Shown here piece after piece: positions 15,919 through 24,755 of a stretch of 64,000 bases of DNA. Position 1 is the stretch's first letter. Each line of letters begins with the position of its first letter. Origin of the DNA: Metabacillus rhizolycopersici. GTDB taxonomy: Bacteria > Bacillota > Bacilli > Bacillales > Bacillaceae. The position numbers were made by a program, and so were the translations under genes. The DNA is taken from NCBI RefSeq assembly GCF_020075705.1, contig NZ_JAIQUM010000003.1:62001-126000 (forward strand). The letters are read 5' to 3'. A model generated the notes under the pieces. The model had not been told where the DNA came from. It saw nothing but the letters and a program-made list of their open reading frames with translations, and made no database searches.

Positions 15919-18673
15919 TACGGTCAACATTGTCGTTCATGCAGAGCAAATTGAGGATCATCATTTTTATGTGTATTGTACATCCGAACATGATGATTCC
16001 CCTTTAGAAGTTGCTGAATTTACCCGCTACCTTTTCACATGGCATGAATCCTCCTTTTTCGGCACAAATCTAGAGGAGATTCCATCATTCGCAGTACCTG
16101 CTGTGCGGCTTACTCCATGGATGATGGTTGAACTGCTTGGGAAGGAAACATATAACTCGCTGGCATCGATCACCTTATCAGAGGAGACACTGAAGCTCGC
16201 AGATGAGGCACAGATCATCTATGAACTTATTTCGAATGGACAATATGTACCAGATTTTGAAGGCTGGAAGCATGGTGTGACACGCTTTAAAGATTCCACT
16301 AATTCGCTCGAGGGCTTTGCGTTAGATTGGTTCTCTGCCGCCCTTACCGACTTGATTAAACATGATCGGGTTCTCCATGATGCGTGGGCAGATATTGTGA
16401 ATGCCTACCCTGTCTTAGACACATTCATGGGACATTTCATCGATGAAACGGATTTCCTTGAAAAAATCGGTTGGCAACTAGATGCAACGCCATTTTCTAT
16501 TGGCTTGCGGTTAAATGAGCCAGATGTAGATGGCGATGACTGGCAACTTGAAATCCTCCTTCGCAGCAAGACGAACGAAGAGGAGCTTATCCATTTTCAA
16601 GGTGAAGGAGAACTACCGAAAAAGTGGCATCCATATCTTAATAAAATTGAACGCGAGCAAGAGCGCTTTTCAAAAGTTGTCCCTTGGTTAAGCTTTCAAA
16701 CTGGAACAACATTTGTTACTGAAGATGAAGCTTGGCTCTTTTTAACCGATGCAAGTGAGACGCTTATTAATATGGGTGTCGAAATTTTACTCCCTTCTTG
16801 GTGGCAGGTCGTCAAGGAATCACAGCTTATGTTGAAGGCTAAGGTTTCGTCAACTCCACGCGGGCAATCCTTTGTCGGCATGAATTCCCTTATTGACTTT
16901 AACTGGCGCTTTGCAACGAATGGTGTGGAAATGAGTGAGGAAGAGTTTTTAGAGCTTGTGTCACAGCAGCGTCGTTTGGTTCACTTTAAAGGCCAATGGA
17001 TTAAGCTTGATCCCGCTTTTATTAAGCAGGTCCAAGCGATTTTGAAAAAGGCTGATCGTGAAGGCTTGCATCTGTCAGATATTTTACAACAGGAGCTGAA
17101 TGCAAAGGATATTGATGCAGATGACGAAGACCTGCTTGATACGCGGGCGTTCGCGAATATTCAGATTGAGCTTTCACAGCAAATGAAAAGTATGCTACGT
17201 AAGCTGACAGACACGAGCGAGCTGCCGACACATGAGATTCCGAAAGAGTTTCTTGGCACACTGCGTCCATATCAACAAAACGGTGTCGATTGGCTATTAT
17301 TTTTACGAAGTGTTTCCTTTGGTGCCTGCCTGGCTGATGATATGGGATTAGGGAAAACGATTCAAATGATTGCCTATTTTTCGTATGTCAAGAGTACGGA
17401 ACAACTTGAACAGCCGGCGTTAATCATTGCCCCAACATCTGTCCTCGGAAACTGGCAGAAGGAATTTGAGAAATTTGCCCCCCATCTGCGTGTAAAGCTT
17501 CATTATGGTGGGAATCGAGCGAAGGGTGAGAATTTCACAGAAGCGATTAAGGATGCTGATATCGTCTTAACATCCTACGGCTTGTCACATGCTGATGATG
17601 AGGAAATTTCGGCAATTACTTGGAGCACAATTTGTCTTGATGAGGCGCAAAATATTAAAAACGCCCATACGAAGCAATCGCGCGCCATTCGTAAGCTGCA
17701 TGGTCAGCATCATATCGCGTTAACAGGTACACCGATGGAAAACCGTTTGACAGAGCTATGGTCGATTTATGATTTCCTTAATCGAGGTTATTTAGGTAGC
17801 TTGCATAGCTTCCATAAGCGCTATGTCTTACCGATTGAAAAGGAGCGTAATCTCGCACAGATTGAGCAATTGCAGCGTTATATTAAGCCGTTTTTATTAA
17901 GACGAACGAAGCGTGATGAAATGGTTGCCTTAAACCTTCCTGAAAAGCAGGAGCAAAAGGAATATGTCCCACTGTCAATCGAGCAGGCCTCACTTTATGA
18001 ACAGCTTGTGAAAGATACGTTTGACCAAGTAACAGCACTTGCCGGAATGCAGCGCAAGGCATTAATTTTAAAAATGCTCGGCAAACTTAAGCAAATTTGC
18101 AATCATCCGGCCTTATATTTAAAAGAGCAACAACCGAAACAGCTTGTCACACGTTCACATAAAATAGAAAAGCTCGTTGAGTTAGCAACAAATATTCGCG
18201 AGCAACAAGAAAGCTGTCTCATTTTCACGCAATACATCGGAATGGGTGAAATGATGAAAAGCTTGCTCGAAAAGGAATTCGATGAAAAGGTATTGTTTTT
18301 AAATGGAAGTGTCATGAAGTCAGAGCGTGATCGCATGGTTGAGTCCTTCCAAAATAAAGAATACCCATTCTTAATTCTTTCATTAAAGGCTGGTGGCACA
18401 GGGTTAAATTTAACGGCCGCTAACCACGTCATCCATTTTGACCGCTGGTGGAATCCAGCTGTTGAAAACCAAGCAACTGACAGGGCATATCGAATCGGCC
18501 AAGACCGCTTTGTTCATGTCCATAAACTCATTACCACTGGTACAATTGAAGAAAAGATTGATGAAATGCTCGAAAAAAAGCAGTCACTAAACGACGAAAT
18601 CATCCAAAGCGAAAATTGGATCACCGAGCTTTCATCTGACGAACTTGAAAAGCTCTTTACCTTGTCGATTTGA
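15911..18673 (+). CDS. ywqA: SNF2-family DNA-dependent ATPase/helicase
   Basis: 920 residues. The N-terminal half (1-440) is a bacterial SNF2-associated region; the ATPase core starts near LRPYQQNGVDWL (~450). Seen: Walker A in DDMGLGKTIQ (~477), the DEAQ box in CLDEAQN (~575), ALTGTPMENR, LKAGGTGLNL, and the arginine motif QATDRAYRIGQ (~860). SNF2 proteins translocate on duplex DNA and remodel bound complexes; a link of YwqA-type proteins to RNA polymerase has been proposed, as for RapA. It is coupled to the SWIM protein upstream, which probably acts as its partner. Confidence 0.9.
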   Translation: MINTVNIVVHAEQIEDHHFYVYCTSEHDDSPLEVAEFTRYLFTWHESSFFGTNLEEIPSFAVPAVRLTPWMMVELLGKETYNSLASITLSEETLKLADEAQIIYELISNGQYVPDFEGWKHGVTRFKDSTNSLEGFALDWFSAALTDLIKHDRVLHDAWADIVNAYPVLDTFMGHFIDETDFLEKIGWQLDATPFSIGLRLNEPDVDGDDWQLEILLRSKTNEEELIHFQGEGELPKKWHPYLNKIEREQERFSKVVPWLSFQTGTTFVTEDEAWLFLTDASETLINMGVEILLPSWWQVVKESQLMLKAKVSSTPRGQSFVGMNSLIDFNWRFATNGVEMSEEEFLELVSQQRRLVHFKGQWIKLDPAFIKQVQAILKKADREGLHLSDILQQELNAKDIDADDEDLLDTRAFANIQIELSQQMKSMLRKLTDTSELPTHEIPKEFLGTLRPYQQNGVDWLLFLRSVSFGACLADDMGLGKTIQMIAYFSYVKSTEQLEQPALIIAPTSVLGNWQKEFEKFAPHLRVKLHYGGNRAKGENFTEAIKDADIVLTSYGLSHADDEEISAITWSTICLDEAQNIKNAHTKQSRAIRKLHGQHHIALTGTPMENRLTELWSIYDFLNRGYLGSLHSFHKRYVLPIEKERNLAQIEQLQRYIKPFLLRRTKRDEMVALNLPEKQEQKEYVPLSIEQASLYEQLVKDTFDQVTALAGMQRKALILKMLGKLKQICNHPALYLKEQQPKQLVTRSHKIEKLVELATNIREQQESCLIFTQYIGMGEMMKSLLEKEFDEKVLFLNGSVMKSERDRMVESFQNKEYPFLILSLKAGGTGLNLTAANHVIHFDRWWNPAVENQATDRAYRIGQDRFVHVHKLITTGTIEEKIDEMLEKKQSLNDEIIQSENWITELSSDELEKLFTLSI

Positions 18674-18749
18674 GGATGGGAAGAGGGTGCGAGCAAGCGG
18701 TGAATTGTAGCTTCTTTGTATTCTTAATTCTTTAAAAAGGAGTCGTGTG

Positions 18750-18848
18750 ATGGCAGTTAAGCAGAAGAAGTCGAAAAAAAATGTAGAACAAAAAGCCCCA
18801 CAATGGGAAAAACTCGTAAAGCTAATTGAAAAGAAGGTTCAGAAGTAG
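18750..18848 (+). CDS. Small lysine-rich protein, 32 aa
   Basis: MAVKQKKSKKNVEQKAPQWE and then a basic helix ending EKKVQK. A strong AAGGAG site lies 7 nt upstream of the ATG and an intrinsic terminator begins at the stop codon, so the gene looks genuine despite its size. About one third of residues are lysine. It follows ywqA with no terminator between, so it may be the third gene of that operon. No family recognised; the charge suggests nucleic acid contact, which is inference. Confidence 0.6.
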   Translation: MAVKQKKSKKNVEQKAPQWEKLVKLIEKKVQK

Positions 18849-18882
18849 AGCGACAGTTTCATGACTGTCGTTTTTTTGCCTT
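18849..18882 (+). terminator. Intrinsic terminator of the ywqB-ywqA operon
   Basis: CGACAG/CTGTCG stem with an 8-base loop followed by seven T. Confidence 0.85.
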
Positions 18883-18899
18883 TATACCACTCTTCGTCA

Positions 18900-18942
18900 A
18901 AAAAATTGGCTAGTTACTCGAGGGAAAGTAGTAACCAGCCTT
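18900..18942 (-). terminator. Terminator of ssbB
   Basis: On the minus strand an 11-bp stem (GGCTGGTTACT/AGTAACTAGCC, one wobble) is followed by AATTTTTTT, about 65 nt after the ssbB stop. Confidence 0.75.
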
Positions 18943-19006
18943 ATCATTTGGGGAAGTTTCGGGGCTACCATTGATTTCCTCTCATGGAGAAAAAGATGGA
19001 TATTGA

Positions 19007-19354
19007 TTAACTCTCTTGCTCGACTAATTCACGTGGTTTTCCACCCATAAAGCGGATGGAATCAGCGATAACTTCAGTGACGTAAACACGGTTTCGTTCA
19101 GCATTTTCATAGTTACGGGTTTGGATTCTGCCGGTGACTCCGACGATTGATCCTTTTCGACAATAATTCGCGGTATTTTCTGCCGCTCGTCGCCACACTG
19201 TGCATTGCACGAAATCAGTGTCTATTTCTCCAGCGGCATTACGAAATTGACGGCTAACTGCAAGCGTGATGTTCGCAACAGGTGCCCCATCGGATGTATA
19301 GCGAATTTCTGGATCCTTCGTTAACCTGCCTACTAAAATAACTTGATTGATCAC
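19007..19354 (-). CDS. ssbB: Single-stranded DNA-binding protein, short paralogue
   Basis: 115 residues, OB fold: MINQVILVGRLTKDPEIRYT, ANITLAVSR, DFVQCTVWRRAAENTANY, GSIVGVTGRIQTRNYE. It lacks the long acidic tail of the essential SsbA, and the length matches B. subtilis SsbB (YwpH), the competence-induced form that protects incoming DNA. GTG start at 19354 with AGAGGAGG upstream. The position between ywqA and ywpF matches B. subtilis order. I saw no convincing ComK box. Confidence 0.9.
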   Translation of the reverse strand: MINQVILVGRLTKDPEIRYTSDGAPVANITLAVSRQFRNAAGEIDTDFVQCTVWRRAAENTANYCRKGSIVGVTGRIQTRNYENAERNRVYVTEVIADSIRFMGGKPRELVEQES

Positions 19355-19519
19355 TTCGTTCCTCCTCTCTTTCCATGTACAAGCGTATTGTAATCGATAG
19401 ATGAAAGTTGGAAAAATGAGTGAATCGTTGTTTTGCTTTTTTAGATTGCTCGTAAATTGTTTTTTTCTACCTTGTATTTTTCCTATTTAAAAGGTAGTCG
19501 ATGCTTTATTTAACAAGAT

Positions 19520-19723
19520 TCAACAATTTTCAACCTTTTTTCTAGCTAGTGTATCGGTTGATGTTTGTCGAGAATTTACGATGTAAGAAAAATGATTTTT
19601 TCCAGTGAAGTTTATACCTTGAAGTATCATTTGAAAGGAGAGCGATTGTAGCATTCCATTCTCTAAAGGTGCCTCTATGTAGTGCTGTTCAATCTCATTC
19701 CAGATGAAATATTGGATTGCCAT
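19520..19723 (-). CDS. Hypothetical protein, 67 aa
   Basis: MAIQYFIWNEIEQHYIEAPL and following; no domain recognised. It has an ATG but only a weak ribosome site. Same strand as ssbB, 165 nt upstream. It could be a small ywpG-position gene or a chance frame; aromatic-rich composition slightly favours a real gene. Confidence 0.4.
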   Translation of the reverse strand: MAIQYFIWNEIEQHYIEAPLENGMLQSLSFQMILQGINFTGKNHFSYIVNSRQTSTDTLARKKVENC

Positions 19724-19982
19724 TTTTTTCTGATCTAATTGGAAGATGAATCGTAAAAGGCCTCAAGTTTGCAACAACTTTTATCCTTTAAAACGAAGCA
19801 ACGCAAGCTAATTGAAGATACATTAATTACACTTATTGACAATTCATCAAAAACGTCTGAATAGCGATGACTTTCTTTAAAAAGTCCTTTATATGGTACA
19901 ATGAAATGAGACTTATCTTTAGGGCTTAGAGTTACCTGCTTATGTGGGATTAAGAGAAAAATGAGCTGACGAGGTGATGATG

Positions 19983-20423
19983 ATGAGAACGTTCAAGCTT
20001 GTCGGCTTAAAAATTGAACAAGAAGCCGAGAACGAGAAAACGATGAAAGAGATCCCCTTAGAGGATGGGTTAGTCATTAACTTGGAAGATGGCGAAAACT
20101 CCTGGTTAATTGAGGTATTAATTTCGAAAGATTTGCACGCTTTTTTTGAACATTTATCAGAAGCTAAGTCGAAGTTTAGAATTTTTGTCACGATTTCTAA
20201 AAAAGGCAATGCACCTGCTCAGATTATCGCAAAGGTTAAAACACTTACATCACTCGATCACTACCTCTCGATTTTACTAGAAGGAAAACTCATTACCTCA
20301 AGACCAATCCATAATCCAGAGGAATTGCTTCGTTCCTTAATGGGACAAGGTTTATCAGGAGATACTCTTTTGAAGGCCTTTTCGGAGAGTGTCCATCAGC
20401 GAAAGGAAACGACGAAATATTAA
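19983..20423 (+). CDS. ywpF: YwpF family protein
   Basis: About 146 residues of alpha/beta type (MRTFKLVGLKIEQEAENEK, LEDGLVINLEDGENSWLIEV). The start and length match the Bacillus YwpF family, whose function is unknown, and the gene sits beside ssbB as in B. subtilis. Three ATG codons follow GAGGTG; the third (19983) has the best 6-nt spacing. No signal peptide or membrane segment. Confidence 0.75.
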   Translation: MRTFKLVGLKIEQEAENEKTMKEIPLEDGLVINLEDGENSWLIEVLISKDLHAFFEHLSEAKSKFRIFVTISKKGNAPAQIIAKVKTLTSLDHYLSILLEGKLITSRPIHNPEELLRSLMGQGLSGDTLLKAFSESVHQRKETTKY

Positions 20424-20432
20424 TTCTTTTTC

Positions 20433-20471
20433 AGGGCGGCACAATATTTTCCTTGTGGGGCCCTATTTTTG
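20433..20471 (+). terminator. Terminator of ywpF
   Basis: AGGGCGGCACAA pairs with TTGTGGGGCCCT with one bulge, followed by ATTTTT. Confidence 0.75.
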
Positions 20472-20523
20472 CATACTACGGATAAGGCGAAACGGTATTA
20501 CTTATTACTAGGGGTTAGGGGTT

Positions 20524-20556
20524 AAAAACTCGGAACGATGTACCGCTCCGAGTTTT
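20524..20556. terminator. Terminator of the cotJ operon, bidirectional in form
   Basis: AAAACTCGGA and TCCGAGTTTT arms around a 12-base loop; lies just after the cotJC stop. Confidence 0.75.
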
Positions 20557-20560
20557 CAGG

Positions 20561-21130
20561 CTAAAATATTTTTTTCCGATCACGTTCTTCTTTTAAAATT
20601 TCAACCGCTTCTCTAAATCGTTGCGAATGAATAATTTCACGTTCTCTTAAAAATGCTAGACTATCATTTAGATCAGGGTCATCTGATACATTAATAATCC
20701 ATTGATATGTAGCTCTTGCCTTTTCTTCCGCTGCGATATCCTCATATAGGTCGGCAATTGGGTCACCTTTCGCTTGAATATAAGTGGCGGTAAACGGAAC
20801 ACCACCTGCATTTTCGTAATACAGGGCAGAATCATGGTTTACATAATGCGGCGCAAGCCCAGCTGCTTTCAATTGCTCAGGGGTGGCGTCCTTCGTTAGT
20901 TTATAGATCATTGTTGCGATCATTTCAAGATGGGCAAACTCCTCTGTTCCGATATCATTTAATAAACCGACTACCTTATCTGGGATTGTATAACGCTGGT
21001 TTAAATAACGTAATGCTGCAGCCAATTCACCGTCTGCGCCACCGTATTGCTCAACTAAATATTTCGCAAGGGTTGGATTACACGTACTAACTCTTACTGG
21101 ATATTGAAGTTTTTTTTCGTATACCCACAT
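20561..21130 (-). CDS. cotJC: Spore coat-associated protein CotJC (manganese catalase-like)
   Basis: 189 residues, the same length as B. subtilis CotJC. A ferritin-like four-helix fold is shown by DIGTEEFAHLEMI and EDIAAEEKARATYQW, the E-x2-H pairs that bind a dimanganese centre in manganese catalases. The frame extends upstream to 21280, but ATG at 21130 has AAGGAGA 10 nt upstream and gives the family start MWVYEKKLQYPV. Third gene of cotJABC, expressed in the mother cell during sporulation under SigE in B. subtilis and needed for an inner coat layer. Confidence 0.93.
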   Translation of the reverse strand: MWVYEKKLQYPVRVSTCNPTLAKYLVEQYGGADGELAAALRYLNQRYTIPDKVVGLLNDIGTEEFAHLEMIATMIYKLTKDATPEQLKAAGLAPHYVNHDSALYYENAGGVPFTATYIQAKGDPIADLYEDIAAEEKARATYQWIINVSDDPDLNDSLAFLREREIIHSQRFREAVEILKEERDRKKIF

Positions 21131-21185
21131 GTTTTGATCTTCTCCTTTCGTAGTAAGAGGATCGGATACGATACCGATCCTCTCC

Positions 21186-21452
21186 TTACACTTGCCATGG
21201 CCAAGGTGCCGTTCCCCAACTCCAATTTGCATCGGCAAAGCTACCGCCAAATTGCTGCAGCATCCCAAATTTTGCTTCAAATGATTGCTTAAGCTGCTTG
21301 CTTTTCAACGTAAATTGATTGAATTGCTGAAGTGCTTGGAGATCATTTGGGTGAGTATCTAAATAAAGCGTCAGCTCAACAAGGACAAAATCAACCTCTT
21401 GGATTTCGAGAAGTAACCGGTAATATTCATCAGGCAATTGCTGCGTGCTCAC
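21186..21452 (-). CDS. cotJB: Spore coat protein CotJB
   Basis: 88 residues, helical, with the family features [20 protein letters not shown] and HPND and an aromatic end [10 protein letters not shown]. Lies between cotJA and cotJC; packaged with CotJC in the spore coat in B. subtilis. Confidence 0.9.
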   Translation of the reverse strand: MSTQQLPDEYYRLLLEIQEVDFVLVELTLYLDTHPNDLQALQQFNQFTLKSKQLKQSFEAKFGMLQQFGGSFADANWSWGTAPWPWQV

Positions 21453-21455
21453 GAT

Positions 21456-21704
21456 TTACTCCTCCCTTTTTCCTTTATAAGGATTCACATATGGATCATA
21501 CAACGCCGGCCAAAGTGTCCCCTTCCTCAAGGCAACCTGAGGCGAGAACTGCTCAAGATTCGGCGGTTGAAATCCCATATATAGATGTGGTGGCGTTGAG
21601 TAATACTTCACTCCAATCGGTCGACAAGGATCAAAACGGCTATGAAACGGTCGATAGGATTTCATGTTAGTGAACGCGACTTTTTGCTCATGAGGAACAT
21701 TCAT
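21456..21704 (-). CDS. cotJA: Spore coat-associated protein CotJA
   Basis: 82 residues, with the family signature of repeated Pro/Tyr segments: FDPCRPIGVKYYSTPP, MGFQPPNLEQF, LWPALYDPYVNPY. The frame reads from a GTG at 21713, but that codon lies inside the AAGGGTGA ribosome site; ATG at 21704 is preferred. First gene of the cotJABC operon, 3 nt before cotJB. A SigE promoter was not located with confidence. Confidence 0.9.
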   Translation of the reverse strand: MNVPHEQKVAFTNMKSYRPFHSRFDPCRPIGVKYYSTPPHLYMGFQPPNLEQFSPQVALRKGTLWPALYDPYVNPYKGKREE

Positions 21705-22017
21705 ATCTTTCACCCTTCTTACACCTCTTTCTCATGTGAAAAAAATGGGCTTCGACACTCAATGAATTATCCCACTTTTAACGACACTTCTATTTTTTAA
21801 AAAGGATTCTTATTGTCTTTTCCTTGCTCTATTGTCATCATATTCAATGTGGCATCCTACTTATGAGTGATTTATTGGAAAAGGTTTATTTTTGTTGGGT
21901 GGTTGGCTATTTGTGGGATTTTACCTTTGAGGGCGTGGGGGATTTTTGATTGGATTACTTCCAATCTTAATCAAAGGCTGTTTTCGCAGACTTTGTTGCT
22001 ATTGTCATTTAGAGTGC

Positions 22018-22400
22018 GACCAACAGTGACCGGTTCGTCTCCATATTTCAGGAATTAGGTAACTAACTCCAATAAAGTTACCCGCTCAGGCTCCAAAATT
22101 CAGAAAACGGGCACGTAAACCCAATAAAGTTGTCCGCTCAGGCCCCAAAATTCAGAAAACGGGCACGTAAACCCAATAAAGTTGCCCGCTCAGGCTCCAA
22201 AATTCAGAAAACGGGCACGTAAACCCAATAAAGTTACCCGCTCAGGCTCCAAAATTCAGAAAACGGGCACGTAACTCCAATAAAGTTGCCCGCTCAGGCC
22301 CCAAAATTCAGAAAACGGGCACGTAAACCCAATAAAGTTGCCCGCTCAGGCCTTAAAATTCAGAAAACGGGCACGTAAACCCAATAAAGTTGCCCGCTTT
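22018..22400. repeat. 52-bp tandem repeat array, about seven units
   Basis: The unit contains AAAATTCAGAAAACGGGCAC and CCAATAAAGTTGCCCGCTCA and recurs exactly every 52 bp: AAAATTCAG starts near 22095, 22147, 22199, 22251, 22303 and 22355. The first unit (22018-22070) is diverged and the last is cut at GCCCGCTTTT. Units differ by one to three bases. Each unit holds GCCCG/CGGGC arms that can form hairpins both within and between units. 52 is not a multiple of 3 and no frame crosses the array, so it is non-coding. Confidence 0.95.
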
Positions 22401-22469
22401 TGCTCTTTTTCCTTGATTCGGGCTTCTACCCATCCAAAAACAACAATCATTTAGAAAACAGCCTAATTA

Positions 22470-22505
22470 AAACAAGGCCAACCAACAGGTTAGCCTTGTC
22501 TGTCT
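22470..22505 (-). terminator. Terminator of the small lipoprotein gene
   Basis: 12-bp stem ACAAGGCTAACC/GGTTGGCCTTGT read on the minus strand, followed by TTTAATT. Confidence 0.85.
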
Positions 22506-22508
22506 TTA

Positions 22509-22769
22509 TTATTCTGTTTTATCAGCTTGTTCATTTACGTTGGATTCTTCTACAGTTTCATTTGTGTTATCTGTTTCTGCTTCTTCTCCCACTTTATCTT
22601 CTGTTGGGTTATCTACCGCGTCTTCTTCATTTACTGTGTTTTCTTCTTTTTGCTGCTCATGATTTGAATGATCTTCTTCTGGGGCGGGGTCTGGGTCGTC
22701 TGCACAGCCTGTTAGAAGCATCGTTGTGAGTAGTGCGCCTGTTATTAGTAAAAACCATTTATTGCTCAT
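22509..22769 (-). CDS. Small acidic lipoprotein, 86 aa
   Basis: Signal peptide ending in the lipobox L-L-T-G-C near residue 22; the mature part is almost entirely Glu, Asp, Asn and Thr with no hydrophobic core, so it is probably disordered. A strong GGAG site precedes the ATG. Not related to a family I know; may be a surface linker or a metal- or cation-buffering protein (inference). Confidence 0.75.
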   Translation of the reverse strand: MSNKWFLLITGALLTTMLLTGCADDPDPAPEEDHSNHEQQKEENTVNEEDAVDNPTEDKVGEEAETDNTNETVEESNVNEQADKTE

Positions 22770-22927
22770 GATGATTGCTCCTTTCGTTCTTAGAATTGCG
22801 ATTATCTTTTGTTAGATTGCCCAGGCGATGTTTCATTCATGCGCCTTTTTTGAAAGGTTTCATCTTCTTTCCATCAGACAAAAAAAGACAAATCGCCAGT
22901 AGTTGGTCAATTTGTCTCTTTTGAAAG

Positions 22928-23088
22928 GATAAGAAAGTATAAATTTTTTGACTTAGTTTTCATGTCCAGCGCAAGCGTCCGTCCCCGAAACACAGGACGT
23001 GCAAGTGCAGTCAAGGCGATTAACGTCGCGTTCTTGACTGCCTCTTGGGTCTAAGCCTGAGGCTGAACAAGGCGCTTGAGCTTTTCTT
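22928..23088 (-). repeat. Modular hairpin element, copy 2 (with module B)
   Basis: Contains the tail GATAAGAAAGTATAAA, outer arm CCAGCGCAAGCG, module B (GTCCCCGAA...TTCTTGACTG) and the closing arm AAGGCGCTTGAGCTTTTCTT. It ends two bases before the fabZ stop codon. Confidence 0.85.
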
Positions 23089-23090
23089 GC

Positions 23091-23531
23091 TTATGCGTCT
23101 TCTTTTTTCTCACCTAGTGCAAACATGATTTCTGTTTCACAGGCAATTTCTCCATCTACTGTTGCGATTGCTTTTCCTTTACCGAGCGATCCTCTTAAAC
23201 GGGTAATTTCAACTTCAAGGCGCAGTTGGTCACCTGGTTGAACTTGTTTTTTGAAGCGGCAATTATCGATTCCAGCGAAGAAAGCTAGGCGCCCGCGGTT
23301 TTCTTCTTTTTTGAGGATGGCAACTGCACCGACTTGTGCTAGTGCTTCGACAATTAGAACACCTGGCATCACTGGATAGTCTGGGAAATGACCGTTAAAA
23401 AAGTCTTCATTTGCTGACACATTTTTTATCCCAACGGCACGTTTTCCTTCTTCAACCTCTAGTACGCGGTCCACTAACAAAAATGGGTAGCGGTGTGGAA
23501 TGATTTCTTTTATTTGTTGGATATCTAACAT
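23091..23531 (-). CDS. fabZ: 3-hydroxyacyl-[acyl-carrier-protein] dehydratase FabZ
   Basis: 146 residues, hot-dog fold. It dehydrates 3-hydroxyacyl-ACP in fatty acid elongation in the cytoplasm. Seen: [13 protein letters not shown], the catalytic His in [20 protein letters not shown] with the Glu of VEA, and [20 protein letters not shown] lies 8 nt before the ATG. Downstream neighbour of flhOP and the EpuA-like gene, as in Bacillus. A modular repeat abuts the stop codon. Confidence 0.96.
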   Translation of the reverse strand: MLDIQQIKEIIPHRYPFLLVDRVLEVEEGKRAVGIKNVSANEDFFNGHFPDYPVMPGVLIVEALAQVGAVAILKKEENRGRLAFFAGIDNCRFKKQVQPGDQLRLEVEITRLRGSLGKGKAIATVDGEIACETEIMFALGEKKEDA

Positions 23532-23615
23532 ATGTATAACTCCTTATTTTGAATTTACTTACGTATACGACAAAAGGAAGGTATTCACCTTCCTTATCAA
23601 AGTATAATCTTCTGT

Positions 23616-23897
23616 TTATTCCTTTTCAACTAAATCAATAATATGCTGCCAAGTTGATTTATTCAGTACATCCTCAGGATTCCCTTTGCCGATGACACCA
23701 TAGCCGATTACCAATCCGGCAAGAGCACTAGCAGCCATAAAGATTAGGACGAGTAGGATTCTCACCCAGATCGGAATAAGACGGATACGGATTCCCTTTA
23801 TCTTACTTTGCACCTTTTCCTCTTGTTCTTTCTTTGGTTTTTTCGTTTTCTTTATTTCTTCACGGGTGGCCATTTTCGCAGATTCTTTTGCAACCAA
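23616..23897 (-). CDS. EpuA-like single-pass membrane protein (family often labelled DNA-directed RNA polymerase subunit beta)
   Basis: 93 residues: a highly basic cytoplasmic segment (EEIKKTKKPKKEQEEKVQSK), one membrane helix (about residues 50-75, ending GYGVIGKG) and a short outer tail with the family's DVLNKSTWQHI. The family name comes from automatic annotation; a real polymerase role is not supported by anything seen here. The TTG at 23897 has AGGAG 9 nt upstream while the inner ATG has no site, so TTG is the likely start. Between flhP and fabZ. Confidence 0.8.
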   Translation of the reverse strand: MVAKESAKMATREEIKKTKKPKKEQEEKVQSKIKGIRIRLIPIWVRILLVLIFMAASALAGLVIGYGVIGKGNPEDVLNKSTWQHIIDLVEKE

Positions 23898-23909
23898 TAG
23901 TCAAAACTC

Positions 23910-24740
23910 CTATCTTACACCGTTTATTAATCCCATCATTTGGTCACCCATCGAGATCGACTTGGCATTCATCTGATAGGAACGCTGTGAGATTAGTAAA
24001 TCGGTCATTTCCTTTGCTAAATCAACATTGGACATTTCGAGTGCACCTTGCTGTAGCGAAACTTCGCCACGTAATGCTCCCTCTAAGTAGATAAGTACAT
24101 CTGTGAGTTGATTATTTCCTAAATCTTTTAATCCATAACGATTATTGCCGTTTTGAACAAGTAATTGTGGGCGGTCGATTTGCACAACGCCTAATCCAAA
24201 AACTTGTGGTAAATCTCCGTCATTTGTTGGGACTGCTGTGATTGTCCCGTCTTTTGAAATAACTAATTCTTTAAAAGTATCATCAAAAACGATCGGATTT
24301 TGATTTTCATCGAGAACTTGTCTGCCTTCAGCTGTCGTGAGCATGAGCCGGTTTGTCCCATCAATGGTTGGTGAAAGGTAAAGAGCACCATCTCTTGTAA
24401 ATTGGGTTTCGCCATCGACATCAATTTGTAAAAACTGCTTTGGATCGGTAAAGGCAAGATCAAGTGCCCTGCCTGTTTGTTTCAGTCCACCTTGCGTAAA
24501 GACGAGACTGCTTCCAAGCTTTGCACCTGTTCCTTGTCTAATCCCTAGCGCTCCGATACGCTCTGTGTCCAGAGGCTCATCCGTGTGATTGTTAATTTGC
24601 TGGCGTATTAGCTCTATAAAGGTTGTTTCTGTTCGTTTGTAGCCTTGTGTATCGATATTCGCTAAATTGCTGCCAATTGTATCAAGTTGTTTTTGCAGCT
24701 GGCCCATTGTATTCGTCGCTGTAATCATCGAGCGTAACAT
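23910..24740 (-). CDS. flhP: Flagellar hook-basal body rod protein FlhP (FlgG-like)
   Basis: 276 residues. The N-terminal heptad motif TIGSNLANIDTQGYKR and the C-terminal EMTDLLISQRSYQMNAKSIS are the paired coiled-coil ends of flagellar axial proteins; FTQGGLKQTGRALDLAF is the rod/hook Dc region. It forms part of the distal rod with FlhO, to which it lies 15 nt downstream. GGGGGG site before the ATG. Confidence 0.93.
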   Translation of the reverse strand: MLRSMITATNTMGQLQKQLDTIGSNLANIDTQGYKRTETTFIELIRQQINNHTDEPLDTERIGALGIRQGTGAKLGSSLVFTQGGLKQTGRALDLAFTDPKQFLQIDVDGETQFTRDGALYLSPTIDGTNRLMLTTAEGRQVLDENQNPIVFDDTFKELVISKDGTITAVPTNDGDLPQVFGLGVVQIDRPQLLVQNGNNRYGLKDLGNNQLTDVLIYLEGALRGEVSLQQGALEMSNVDLAKEMTDLLISQRSYQMNAKSISMGDQMMGLINGVR

Positions 24741-24755
24741 TTGCTGTCCCCCCTC

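Noticed and set aside
19355..19520. ComK box upstream of ssbB
   Set aside because: A and T runs are present but no pair fits AAAA-N5-TTTT with the right spacing.
21867..22058. 63-residue frame before the tandem array
   Set aside because: No ribosome site or family, and it ends in the diverged first repeat unit.
22018..22400. Possible CRISPR array
   Set aside because: Units are contiguous 52-bp repeats with no unique spacers and no cas genes nearby.
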